Below are positions 12,059 through 22,426 of a stretch of 64,000 nt of DNA, one piece after another (within the stretch, counting starts at the first letter, position 1; every line of letters starts with the position of its first letter). The notes under the pieces were generated by a model. It had not been told where the DNA came from. It saw only the letters and a list, made by a program, of their open reading frames with translations, and did not search any database. This stretch comes from Podocnemis expansa (Eukaryota; Chordata; Testudines; Podocnemididae): contig ML681992.1 in assembly GCA_007922195.1 (NCBI GenBank), positions 1,185,629 to 1,249,628 on the forward strand, written 5' to 3'. The position numbers and the translations under genes were made by a program.

Positions 12059-12237
12059 AACAGCTGTAACTACAGTAGGGCCAACGGGGCAAAGCCCTGG
12101 GCGGCATGGAGCAGCTCAATAGAGCCATTCTATTAAAGTGCAGCTTTTGTGGTGCTGGCTCCAAGAGCCACTAATGGCAAGGGGCACATTCCAATCGGAA
12201 TGCGCCTTGGGCGGCAAAAACCGGTGCTACAGCTCTG
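12059..12237. mobile_element. Short hAT-like element
   Basis: Flanked by an exact 8-bp direct repeat TTTTTTAG (12051-12058 and 12238-12245) and bounded by degenerate inverted ends AACAGCTGTAACTAC and CAGAGCTGTAGCACC. An 8-bp duplication is the hAT hallmark. The duplication is low complexity, which weakens the case slightly, but removing the element restores the LINE sequence. Confidence 0.65.
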
Positions 12238-12412
12238 TTTTTTAGTTTAGCAAAATAAAGCCTGAGGAGTGATACAATTGCTCTCTATATATCAGAGGGA
12301 TAATTATTAGGGAGGAAGAGGAGTTGTTGAAGTTAAGCATCAATTTTGGCACAAGAACAAATGGATATAAACTGGTCATCAACAAGTTTTGGCTTGAAAT
12401 GAGAGGATAGTT

Positions 12413-13078
12413 CAGGGGTGACCAAACTTATGGAACTTAAGAGCCGCACAAGTTGATTATTAAACCTTCAAGAGCTGCACTGAGGCATATAGTCATATTT
12501 TACCTACTCCACAATTACTAAGTTTAAAATTCATTGCATGCTTTAATTTTATCATAAAAAGAGGTCAAATATTGATCCTGCTAATGTCAAATTCTAATAG
12601 TTTCTTATGGTTACCATGAAAACTAGGCCTACCTAAAAAATAAAAACTTAGCTTCTCCTTGGCATACCAAACATGCCACTCTTTCTCTCCGCCCTCTCCG
12701 ACCATGCCACTTTTCTCCATTCCATCCCCAAGTCTCCAACCATGCCGCCACTTCCCCACTGTCTCTGACTATGCCACACTTCTCTGCACCATCCTCGGGT
12801 CCCTGACCATTTCACCACCTCCCCACCATCCCTGACCATGCCACCACTTCACCACCATCCCTGGCCATACCGCCGCTTCCCCACTGTCTCTGACCATGCC
12901 GCTGCTTCACCACCATCTCTGACCATACCATGTTTCTGTGCACCATCCCTGACCATGCTGCGCTTCTCCACACCATCCCCAACTATGCTGTGCTTCTCCC
13001 CACTGTGCTGTTCTGTTAGCTGAAATTTTATTTTGAAGAGCTGCATGAAGATCATGAGCCACAGTTTGGCCATGCCTG
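12413..13078. mobile_element. hAT-type non-autonomous element with internal tandem repeats
   Basis: Ends CAGGGGTGACCAAACT and (reverse) CAGGCATGGCCAAACT are typical hAT termini. The flanking 8-mers are GGATAGTT (12405-12412) and GGATACTT (13079-13086), one mismatch. The interior (about 12650-13015) is a degenerate tandem array built on CCATGCC..CTTCTCC and CACCATCCCTGACCATGC variants. The outer parts carry GAGCCGCACAAGTTG and GAGCTGCATGAAGATC-like sequence. No transposase is encoded. Confidence 0.88.
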
Positions 13079-13371
13079 GGATACTTCCATCAGAGGAATG
13101 AAGTTCTGTAGCAATGGAAACAAAAAATCATAACAGATTTCCAGACTGAGTTTGATAGGTTTATAGAGGGGATATTATGATTGTGCACAATGGCATGTGG
13201 CCAGTTCATGGCTGCTAGTAGTAAATATTGCCAATGGCCAGAGGTAGGATATGAGAAGGGGAGGGCTTTGAGTTTCTACAGAGAATTCTTTCCTTTGTAT
13301 CTATCTTCTGGTTCTTACTGAGATGCTCAGAATCTAACTGATTGAAACATTTGGGGTCAGGAAGACATAAC

Positions 13372-14279
13372 GGCTATGTCTACACTGGGGGGCGGGCTCT
13401 TTTAAGTTGTCTTAACAAGGAAGACTTTAAGTCAATTTAAAGTCAATCCTGTTAAGGTGACTTAAGGGTAAGTCTACACTGTCTCCAGTGTAGACATACT
13501 TCACTCCTTGCACCTCCCTGGCTCGCAATCCAGCTCCAGGGGCATGATCCAGTTCCTGCCACCACCAGAAAGTGCCTGGGAGCTGGATCCAGCTCTGAGC
13601 CTGTTGCTGACAGCAGCAAGGGCTCCAAGCCTGCACCTGCCACTACCAGCAAACAGCTAGGAGCCCAATCTGGCCCCGAGCCACTTGCCAGAAGCAGCAG
13701 GTGGCTAGGAGCTGGAGCTGGCCTCAAGATGCTTGTTGCAATCAGCAAAGGGCTTGGAACTGGCTCTGGCCACCATCAGCAAGCAGTTGGAAACCTACTC
13801 TGGCCCTGAGTCACTTGCTGCATCTGGCAGGTGGCTGGCAGCCCGATCTGGCTTTGAGCTGCTTCCTGATTTCAGCAAGTGGCTCAGGGCCAGATCAGGC
13901 TCCTATCTGCCTGCGGGCCCAGCAGGAGCTGGCTCCAAGCCCCTTTCCACTTGTGGTAAGTAGCTCGGGGCCGGATCCAGCTTCCAGACACTTGCTGGCG
14001 ATAGCACGAGCCAGTTTGGGCCTCTGGAGTTGGATCAGGCCCCAGGAGCTGGACTGGGACTGAGGAAGGAGGAGGGTGAGGGCCAAGCATGGGTCCCAAC
14101 CTTTCCTGCCCTGTAAAGTTGACTGAACACTTAAGTCAAGTTTTAGGGCAGGTGTTCTTGAGTCAACGTCAGCAAGTGCTTAAGTCAACTTTATAATAAA
14201 TTCTAAATTTCACTGGGGAGTTCCTTAAATTAATTTAAGGCTAGTTACGTTGACCTAAGGCTTCAGTGTAGATATATCC
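13372..14279. mobile_element. DNA transposon with internal end-like palindrome and GC-rich minisatellite core
   Basis: Left end GGCTATGTCTACACTGG and right end (reverse) GGATATATCTACACTG are terminal repeats; flanks are AAC and AAT, a plausible decayed 3-bp duplication. Subterminal parts use TTAAGTCAA-type repeats rather than TTCGAA. At about 13470-13500 lies GTCTACACTG TCTC CAGTGTAGAC, a palindrome that copies the element ends back to back. The core at about 13500-14100 is a degenerate 40-50 bp minisatellite with GGAGCTGGATCCAGCTC and GAGCCACTTGCC variants. Confidence 0.78.
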
Positions 14280-14688
14280 AATGAGAGGGAAGAAGCCATC
14301 TCGGGATCCATCACTGGACAGACATAAGTGGCAAAGTGTGTGTAGATATAAGTAAAGCTGAGAAAGACTGCAAGTTGGGAGGGTATATGTCTGGGAATTG
14401 AGTATTTGTGAGCACCCTTTCACCTAGGAAGATGAGGGATATCAACACCTTGTAATTCTGCAGATGGTCCTGACTTAAAGGACTTCCAGACATGGCTGGA
14501 AAGAAGAAAAGATTGATAAGAAATCTACCTTGAACCAAGGCTGTAGCTTATTGAGTTAGGTCTTAGTCATTAGAAAGCGTATTTCACTTTTATTTGCTTG
14601 CATCCATTTTGTTTTTCTCCGTTGTTCTTGAACTAAGTTAAATTTTCACTTTTTATTAATAAACTTGTTTCAATTCATATCTAAACCA
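14280..14688. other. Nothing recognised
   Basis: About 400 bp without a recognised gene or repeat. Confidence 0.5.
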
Positions 14689-14696
14689 GTGGTTCT

Positions 14697-14903
14697 CAAC
14701 ATTTTCTCTGCTGTGGCACACCTTGCTACTTTTAATTCATTTGGGGCACACCCCCATATAGTTTCCAAATGAACTCATCAATATTCATGAGCCAATGAGC
14801 CATTCCAGAGCTGCTTGAGTAGTTTTTCAAAAAATCCCATGGCACACCTGCTCAGACCTGACAGCACACCTTTGTACCACGGCACACTGGTCGGGAAACA
14901 CTG
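14697..14903. mobile_element. hAT-type MITE
   Basis: Ends CAGTGGTTCTCAACATTTTC and (reverse) CAGTGTTTCCCGACCAGTG, flanked by a perfect 8-bp duplication ATCTAAAC (14689-14696, 14904-14911). The interior repeats GGCACACC and GGCACACTGG, as is usual in this group. 207 bp, non-coding. Confidence 0.93.
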
Positions 14904-17022
14904 ATCTAAACCACCATAGTGTTGTGTTTAATTGATGATTAACGCCAGTTAAAGCAATATGCTCCTGTGCTTTTGTCTCTTTAAAGAAGCAACAAACGTT
15001 ATCAATTCTGAGCATTCCAGGCCAGGGCTAGGAGAGCTTCAGCACAGATAGTTTTGGGGAAATTCAGAACTGGGAGTCTTTTGGTGTCATCCAGTAAGTA
15101 GTTACCAAGGTTGATGGAGGTCAGGGTGTGGGTGTTATGTTATAGGCAGACTGCTAGGATCAGAGTGCTGAATTAGGCCTGCACACAATGCAGAAGCTCA
15201 GGTAACAATGCTTGTATTCTGGGTGTTGGTGCCTGAACTGTGAGTCACAGCAGTAGAGCATTTGAGGTACTCAGTGTTACAGGTAGGTGTGTGCGTATGA
15301 AAGAGAGACACATTCTCTCATTTATCTGAATTATACCACAAATGTGATGCTCCCAGCCCTTTCAGTCTCTCTTTCTTCCCCCCCCCCTTCATTTTCCTAC
15401 CTTCAAGCATCTGGGGGAGGATGTTTGATTTCAAGCATAACCATGCATTTGGGGGCTTTTTGATAGTTTCTGTTTTGTTTTATAAATATAACATTTTCAT
15501 GAGAATTCTTACTATTAAATTACCGCTACTGTCTGTCTTAATTTCATTTCAGTAAAGTTTTTGCTCTGTGAATTAGTCCAAAGCACTAAAGGCACATAGG
15601 CCTAGCTTCTCAGAGGCATTTAGACACCAAGCTCTAACTGAAATCAATGAGAGCTAATCACTTAACTCCTTGTGAGGGAGCTGGGACTTAGTGGCATTGA
15701 TGGGAGGAATTCAGATGCGTGTCACTTACCAATTCTATATTTAGATTAAGTTAATATTTTTAAAATAGGAAGGAAATGTCTTTCATTTTTCATTATTAGT
15801 GCAACTTCAAAAGTCATTTGCGTTCTTTCTTTTTTAAAAAATCTTCAGTATCACTTAGCTCTAGATAAGGGAAGAAGAAAGAGCAAAATGATGAGGGAGG
15901 AAATGGAGGGGCTATGTGAGGAGGGAGCAGTTTTCTTGAATAGTTGGGCAGGGTCAAGGTTTTTCAGATATGAGTGGCAGAGGAAGGTTTGGGCAGGGGA
16001 TGAACAGGAAAGAAATGTTTACTTTTGAGAGGCAAGTGGTCACACTGACTTTGAGAATTAATGCAGTCTTCTGTTTGTTTCATGAAACATAATTATGCAA
16101 CAGCTAAATCAATTCATGCTGCACAATGGTGGACGTGTGTTTCTTTATTAAATTTTTCTGTTTTTCTCAGGTAGTATGTATGCCAAGTGATGTAATAGTT
16201 ACCATGGGAACTATCCTTGTATAATGAGAAGTGTAGAATAGAGCTGTGAGAGTTTGCAAATACCCACCTGGTATGCAAGCATGGTTTTGGGGATTTTTAA
16301 AGGCATACATAAGTAATAATTCTGTCCAGCTCTAGGATCAGATTCTGACATCCTTTTCACTCTATGAAAAGTCTCATTCATGTCAGTGGGCTACTTGCAC
16401 AGTAAGGTAATAGTGTAATTAATTGAAGCAGAGCATTTCTTTCAGCAAACTGATCATTCACATAAAACAATTAAAATAGAAAATTATTTAGAATAAGTGT
16501 GAATTTGAGAACTCATCTAAAACACAAAAGACAGGCACCAAAAAATGTGCTCATTTGGAGAGTTCTCAAATATAATGGTTTAAAGATTCTAGAGTTTAGT
16601 AACAAAATAATGTTTTTTATTTGTTAGTTAGCATCAGACCTGTATATCCCACGTCCCCTTCTTTCTAGTCTTTCAATCTGACAATCTTTTTGTCTAATGC
16701 TGGAAGAAAAGAAGAAAACATTTTCAGTAAAAGCACTTAAAATACTCTTTTGGGACTCACAGTACTTCTTCAAGACTAATATTTTGCAAATGCTATGACT
16801 TTTGTGACAAAATAATGTGCTTTATTTTTTATCCAGAGGGAGTACATAAACTACAGCACCTTTCACTCTCTGCTTTTATTCCAACAGTGTAAAAAACCTT
16901 AAACATATGACTTATATTGCAAACTAGAAGATACAAAGCAATGGTTCTCATTGATACTCCTTCATTTCCTGTCTTGGGCTCACATGGCTAAAAGCAATTC
17001 TTCAGAAATCAGAGAGACAAGA

Positions 17023-17024
17023 TT

Positions 17025-17075
<51 letters not shown>
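17023..17075. repeat. (TTTC)n microsatellite
   Basis: About 13 copies of the tetranucleotide TTTC. Confidence 0.97.
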
Positions 17076-18024
17076 AATGGTTAGTCAGACTTTACCAAAT
17101 TGTCATAGGGGCCTGAAGAGATTTTGATCATTATTATATTCTTGGAAAACTTTATTGATGTTGTTCACCACTTTGAATGTCTAGGGAGTACCAAATAATT
17201 TGCTTCAGAATGGATGGATATTAAAAGGTTGAATGGATGGCATCCTTAAGCTTTCAAAAATGTAAATAGATATCCTTGTTTATTTTCATGAATAGATAGA
17301 ATGTAGCATTTTAATATGAAAATGCTTTTTTGTGAGAAGAAATCTCAAGTTTCTCAAGGTCCAGAGCTCTGATACTTTGATTTTATAAAAGCCATGTCCC
17401 ATATTTTGAAATAAATCTGATGTTTAATGATAATACTCTGTATTCCCCCAACACCTTTTTAACCAAGAATCTTAAAATATTTTATTGATACTTGTTAATC
17501 AGTGATCTGCAACATTCACTCATGTTAAGAAGTTTGCTCATATAAGTAATCCAATATTAATACTTCTGACCTATGGCATAAGTAAGAGTTACTCACCTGT
17601 GTGTTGCAGGCTCAATCTCCTAACTGCTCAACAGTCCTGTGAGATGAATGTCATTGTACTTGTTTTGCATTGGATGTCCTTGATCCTGCAAGTTGTTAAG
17701 CATACTGAATTCCAGCACATTTCAGCAGGTGGTGAAAACTCTCAGTACTTCACAGATTTCTGGGTTTGTGCATTAGTCACATCCCAACTGTTAGGCCATG
17801 TCTCTATGTCTTTTTTTTGAATTCTCATATTAAGATTTATTTTTGTAGGTTTCAGGTGAATCTTAAAGTAGGATTCCTACTGCAAATCAGCTAATGAATT
17901 CATAGGATTTATTTGTTTGAAAATATCTTTTAAGGTAGTGAGAAGGCAGCAGTTTATTGCATATTAGATTGCTTTCTAATATGGCAATTCTGGGTTTACT
18001 TGGATTTTCCCTCACCTGCTCCAC

Positions 18025-18051
<27 letters not shown>
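18025..18051. repeat. Poly-T run
   Basis: 27 consecutive T bases; no retroelement body is recognisable next to it. Confidence 0.95.
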
Positions 18052-18056
<5 letters not shown>

Positions 18057-19015
18057 TCGTTACCTTCCCACTGGGCAGGTGATTGCATTCGCTTGTCCTT
18101 CCAGTACTTTTCTTGTTTTATCTTCTCTCTTCTGCTTTATATGGTCTGAGTTCTTTCTATTTCTGTCTCACAGCATTTTCTTTTTTCTTCTCTAATTCTT
18201 CTAAGCCATTATGGTCTTGAAGTAATCTTTACCTCACTCTGTTTTTGTTGGACCTAGGGTTGACAGAAATAGTCCATCACATTTTTATTATAGGTTGAAA
18301 CCAGTGCACTATTGTTCTTAAATAGATAAATAGGCTAAGCTCATTGAATGTATTGTTCACAGTAGGCATTTCCATCAGCTTTAGCCCTGGGTCTCTTTAC
18401 GTTAAAATATATAGTCATTTAGGATATCATACAACATTTCCAACAGCCCCTGGTGAGTTTAGAAGTACTAGCTATGAATGATCTATAGACCTGAATCTTC
18501 TTTCTGCCTTAGGTACCACAACTATGATTTTCATATAGCAATAGAATTGTCAGATCTTGGCTCTTGATAAAGTTTGTTTTAGAAAATGTAGAAAGATCTT
18601 TTAACATCTTTTTTTACTGAAAACTGAAAATACTCAATTGCTGTTGCGGAGAGGAAGCACATCTAAAAAAGGGGACCTAGCAAACAGCTCTGAATTCTAT
18701 AAACAATGTATTTTGGGATTTTTAGTCTATTTAACTTCTTTTCTATTTAAAAATGCAACTGGAAGCACAACCTTCGTGATGTTCCACATACCAGGGAACA
18801 ATTAGCCAGATTATCCCTAACAACAACGCAACACAAAGCCAGATCATATCTTTTATTGCCTAGCGTTATGAGTAGAGTAGGTCATAACTAGAATCTCTGT
18901 TCTACAAAGCAACAAAAACAAACAAAAGATGCTGACATTTTTAATTGTTTTAATTTAAGAATAGAAGACCAAAATTTCAAAATCTCGCACTGAAACAAGA
19001 ATTCCAATGAGTAAA

Positions 19016-19560
19016 AGAAATAGCAAGCTAGTCACCCCAGTACAGGCTGTTGCATGCACCGTTAGCAGTTTCAACTCTTGTAAGGGAATCCCAGAAGATA
19101 TTGTATGGTATAGATGAGTGACACCCTCACTCCTACCACTGTGTGCCCTGGCTATGAGCTAGGTGCGTAGAGACATGTGTAGCTTCCTGTCTATGTGCCT
19201 TGCCCACGTGTTGAGAACCTGATGGCATGCACATCTGCTTGTTTATGATGGGTGCTCATCTTGTGGTCATTGTATGGATATGCTCTAACACCCTAAGCTA
19301 CCTGTCTGTGTGTGAATCCCTAGTTACACTGTAAGCCAGCTCCTCCTCTCCCAGCCCCCATTCAGCTAGCATAAATTCAGGGGGATGTCTAATGCATATT
19401 GTACTTCTCCAGTGGACCTTAGAAGCTGCAGCAGGTGTCTTGGAGCCAACACCCAGTAGCCTGACTGCTGCCATTATGGGATCCTCGGCAGCTGAAGGGA
19501 CATAAGTGCTGTGCCTTTATAATAAATCAACTTTATTTTATCTATCAGTTGTGGTTATAT
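19016..19560 (+). other. Possible solo LTR or other non-coding repeat
   Basis: A stretch of distinctly higher GC than the flanks that ends with CTTTATAATAAATCAAC, a plausible poly(A) signal context. No target duplication or TG..CA ends could be fixed, so this is only a suggestion. Confidence 0.2.
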
Positions 19561-19964
19561 TGTTATGTGGTTATATACTCAATCCAATCTCTATCAGGGC
19601 ACAATAGCGCCACAGATTCACTGTATTATACACAGAGAAGCCCAACTTGCAGAAAGAAAGAAAGATGCCATTTCTTCGAAAACAAATTCTAGATGAAGCT
19701 GTTCTCACAGTCAGCTTCATCAAGAATAGTTCAACAAGTCTGGAGTGTTGTGTGATGAAATGGGAGCTGATTACAGTTGCTTTAGCACACAAAAGTTTGT
19801 TGCCAATATCAGGGAAAGGTTCTTAAACATTTGTTTGAGATCAGAGGGGAAGTGAGAATTTTTATGTCAGACAAAGACTCCCCACTGGTCAAAAAGTTTG
19901 CAGATACTAAGCAAAAAAGACCAAGGAGTCGTGTGGCACTTTAAGACTAACAGATTTATTTTTC

Positions 19965-20006
19965 GCATGAGCTTTCGTGGGAGAAAATCCCCACTTTGTC
20001 AGATGC
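19965..20006 (-). ncRNA. Hammerhead-ribozyme-like motif (one core change)
   Basis: On the minus strand: helix I strand GCAU, CUGACAA (G8 replaced by A), stem II GUGGGG with a loop and CCCAC, GAAA, GCUC, then AUGC to close helix I. All other invariant core residues are present. The G8 change fits CpG decay of an earlier CUGACGA. An extra A sits before stem II. Confidence 0.45.
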
Positions 20007-20029
20007 TTTGAAGATGGGTCAACTTCAAA

Positions 20030-20070
20030 GCATCTGACGAAGTGGGATTTTCTCCCATGAAAGCTCTTGA
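20030..20070 (+). ncRNA. Hammerhead-ribozyme-like motif (helix I weakened)
   Basis: GCAT, CTGACGA (20034-20040, exact CTGANGA), stem II GTGGGA/TCCCAT, GAAA (20059-20062), GCTC, then TTGA instead of ATGC. The catalytic core is intact in sequence, but the 3' strand of helix I no longer pairs with GCAT. Confidence 0.4.
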
Positions 20071-20159
20071 GAAAAATAAATATGTTAGTCTTAAAGTGCC
20101 ACACGACTCCTTGGTTTTTTTGCTGGACTAGACTAACACAGCTATCCCTTTGGAAATTG

Positions 20160-21473
20160 ACAAGATACTAAGCAGCTTGCTTTTCTAGCTAATCTAGCAG
20201 ACATTTTTGAATGCCTGTATGTGTTAAATACCTCACTTCAGGGGTGAGATGCTTCCATCTTTTCTCTCACTGAGAAAATCAAAAGTTGGATCAAGAGACT
20301 TTCCTTATGGTATGCTCCAGTGAACAGCAGCAGTTTTGAATCATGGTTTTGACTGGTAAAATGTAGGATTAAAATGTGATTAATTTCAGCTCGAGAGGAG
20401 AGAGGAGGGAAAGAGCAGGACATGATTATTCACTTCTAAATAGCTCTGTGGGCACTGATGAGCAAGTATACAAGGGCCAGTACCTCTGGCCACAGTTGGA
20501 CCAGCAGGAGTATTTTGTTACCTCATTTCTGAAACATCTGCTGGATGCACTACTGTATGTATTCCAGCTTTAAAAAGAGAAAGCTGCAGCCACTTATCTG
20601 ACACAGAAGTCTGATGTCCTGAATAAACTGTGGCTTCTAGTGGATGACAAATTTTTGGTATGACCTACTTTACAAGACTGGAGACCTGATCCCCTAATTA
20701 GGTAACATTGTGTAGTTCCAAAGAAATCAACAGAACTATGCCAATTTGCACTAGCTGAGGATCTAGCCTTCCATCTTCTGGAGGGACTAGATATAGATCA
20801 ACTGCCCTCCCTAAATAAATGAAGACACAGAAAAACAAGAGAAGGTAAGGTGCATGGAATTCACTTTGTACATAACAGCAATACAAGGTAAGGCAGAACT
20901 AATTCAGCTTGCTTCTCATCAGGCTCCTGCATACATAGTTGTTAAAGTGCATTACATCACTTAATAGAACAATATAAATGGGAGCCTAATTAGTGTACTG
21001 AATTTATTAATAGGAAATAATGGGGCCACTTACAAGACATGCATGCACAAACAACTCTTTTGTGTTTGAAAACCAGCCAAATAGAAATCCTTAAAGGAAA
21101 CATGAGGGGAACAGGAGACTTAGGCTCTGTTCTAATGCTACAGGACATGGGTAACATCCTTCATCTTCTACAGCAGTTTCCTGTATTATGCAGCAGGAGA
21201 ACAAGTCTCCAGCTAAGTCATTGGCCGCTGTACTTTTAGGGTATGTTCCAAAGAATTCCTCTGCCTCCCTTTCCTTGATCATCACACACACTAGGTTAAA
21301 ACCATCTGTACAAAATGAATGGTTTAGATATTATTCTTGAATGCTGCAATGTGCTTTATAGTTTGAGTGGGGCTGAATCTTCTTTTCCTGTCTAGCAATT
21401 GGTTGAGGTAACTGTTATCTGGCATTGGGAAAGCATGGCAGGTTGCTGATCAGTTTTATAGTTCAGAAGTCAT
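20160..21473. other. Apparently unique sequence
   Basis: About 1.3 kb without a recognised gene or repeat. Confidence 0.5.
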
Positions 21474-21476
21474 TAA

Positions 21477-21756
21477 TAATACATCTACACTAGAAGAAAA
21501 GGCCTGTGACATGGCTGCAGCTGGCCTGGGTCAGCAGCCTCAGGCTTGAAGGGACAAAACTTGCTGTATTAACATCAGGGCTCTTGACACCATACACTCT
21601 CATCCCACTTCTCTCTGCTGAGTCCCAGAACTCAGGCTCCAACCAAGACTGGACATTTAAAAAGTAATCTTTTACACCCACAGCCTGATCCCCATAAGCT
21701 CAAGTCAGGTGACCAAGACCCAGCCATGACTGTTTGCTTGCTATGTAGACACACCC
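21477..21756. mobile_element. DNA transposon with 3-bp target duplication
   Basis: Left end TAATACATCTACACTAG and right end (reverse) GGGTGTGTCTACATAG, flanked by TAA on both sides (21474-21476, 21757-21759). The ends resemble those of the TTCGAA elements, but the interior (CATGGCTGCAGCTGGCCTGG) is different. No coding sequence. Confidence 0.6.
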
Positions 21757-21919
21757 TAAGAATGTACCTGATGTAGGGACATGGGTGCTGCTTTGTAAAC
21801 TAACAGAAGTGCAAACATTGCTATAATCATCCGCCACTGGTGTGCAGTACATATACGGATCATGGAGAACATGGTTACTTTGTGCATCGTCAGTAGATTC
21901 CTCAGGTGCTGCCCCAATC

Positions 21920-22330
21920 ACAGAAACGAAGGATTGGAAGGTATCTCCAGAGTTACTGATTCAAATTCCCTGTGGTAGCAGGCAACCCTTAAGACAATAC
22001 TTTTCATTAATTAATTAAATTCCATCTTAAAAGTAGCTATCCTGTTTCCTCCCACTATTCCTACTGGAGGACTGTTGCAGAACATCCATTTTCTGATTAT
22101 TAGAAACCTTCTAATTTCCAGCCTAAATTTATTCATGGCCAATTTATACCTATCTCCAACTTGTCTTCTGCAATGTTATTATTGAGACTTCTTGAGCCTT
22201 TCATTTGCTATCACATACTCATACTGTATAAAGCAGTAAATCAGAAGTACTTGCTCTATGTTCTTACCACCTCTGTTTTGAGTTCTTTTACAAACAGCTT
22301 ATTCTCACCATTTGATCCAGTAAATTTAGA
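21920..22330 (-). mobile_element. Old CR1 3' fragment
   Basis: On the minus strand this carries the C-terminal ORF2 and 3' UTR pattern of an old CR1 subfamily. Landmarks on the plus strand are GAAGGATTGGAAGGTATCTC, AAATTCCCTGTGGTAGCAGG and AATTTATTCATGGCCAATTT. Heavily diverged. Confidence 0.65.
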
Positions 22331-22426
22331 CAACAACAATTCCAGGATAAGGAAGAGGAAGTTTTTCTTCTGAACATCATCTATATAGCATGTTTGTTTT
22401 CATCAGACCACCATAAGTGACATATC

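Larger units (their letters stand above)
11500..13371 (+). mobile_element. CR1/L3-like LINE 3' region, split by three DNA transposons
   Basis: Sense segments at about 11500-11634, 12039-12058, 12238-12412 and 13079-13371 read as one continuous LINE tail once the insertions are removed. The first segment codes for QLKKDEFKRGQMQIRANRM followed by a YERRLK-like stretch. Later landmarks are TGATACAATTGCTCTCTATA, ACAAATGGATATAAACTGG, ACTGAGTTTGATAGGTTTAT and GGGGAGGGCTTTGAGTTTC, in the order expected for the C-terminus and 3' UTR of this LINE type. Each insertion is bounded by its own target duplication. A fourth element at 13372 abuts or interrupts the 3' side. Confidence 0.8.
14912..19015. other. 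Long unique AT-rich stretch
   Basis: About 4.1 kb with no recognised exon or interspersed repeat apart from the two simple repeats listed separately. Composition is AT-rich. It may hold conserved non-coding elements, which cannot be judged from one sequence. Confidence 0.5.
19916..20151. mobile_element. Inverted pair of PLE-like repeats with two hammerhead-like cores
   Basis: Two near-complete copies lie head to head about 20018; their junction reads AGATGCTTTGAAG ... ACTTCAAAGCATCT. Each arm carries the GCAT-CTGAC(A/G)A-GTGGG..CCCA(C/T)-GAAA-GCTC core, an AAATA(A)ATCTGTTAGTC segment, AAAGTGCCACACGACTCC, and on the right a GACTAACACAGCTATCCC tail. The pair can fold into a hairpin of roughly 100 bp. 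The apparent 65-aa frame here is repeat translation. Confidence 0.82.
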
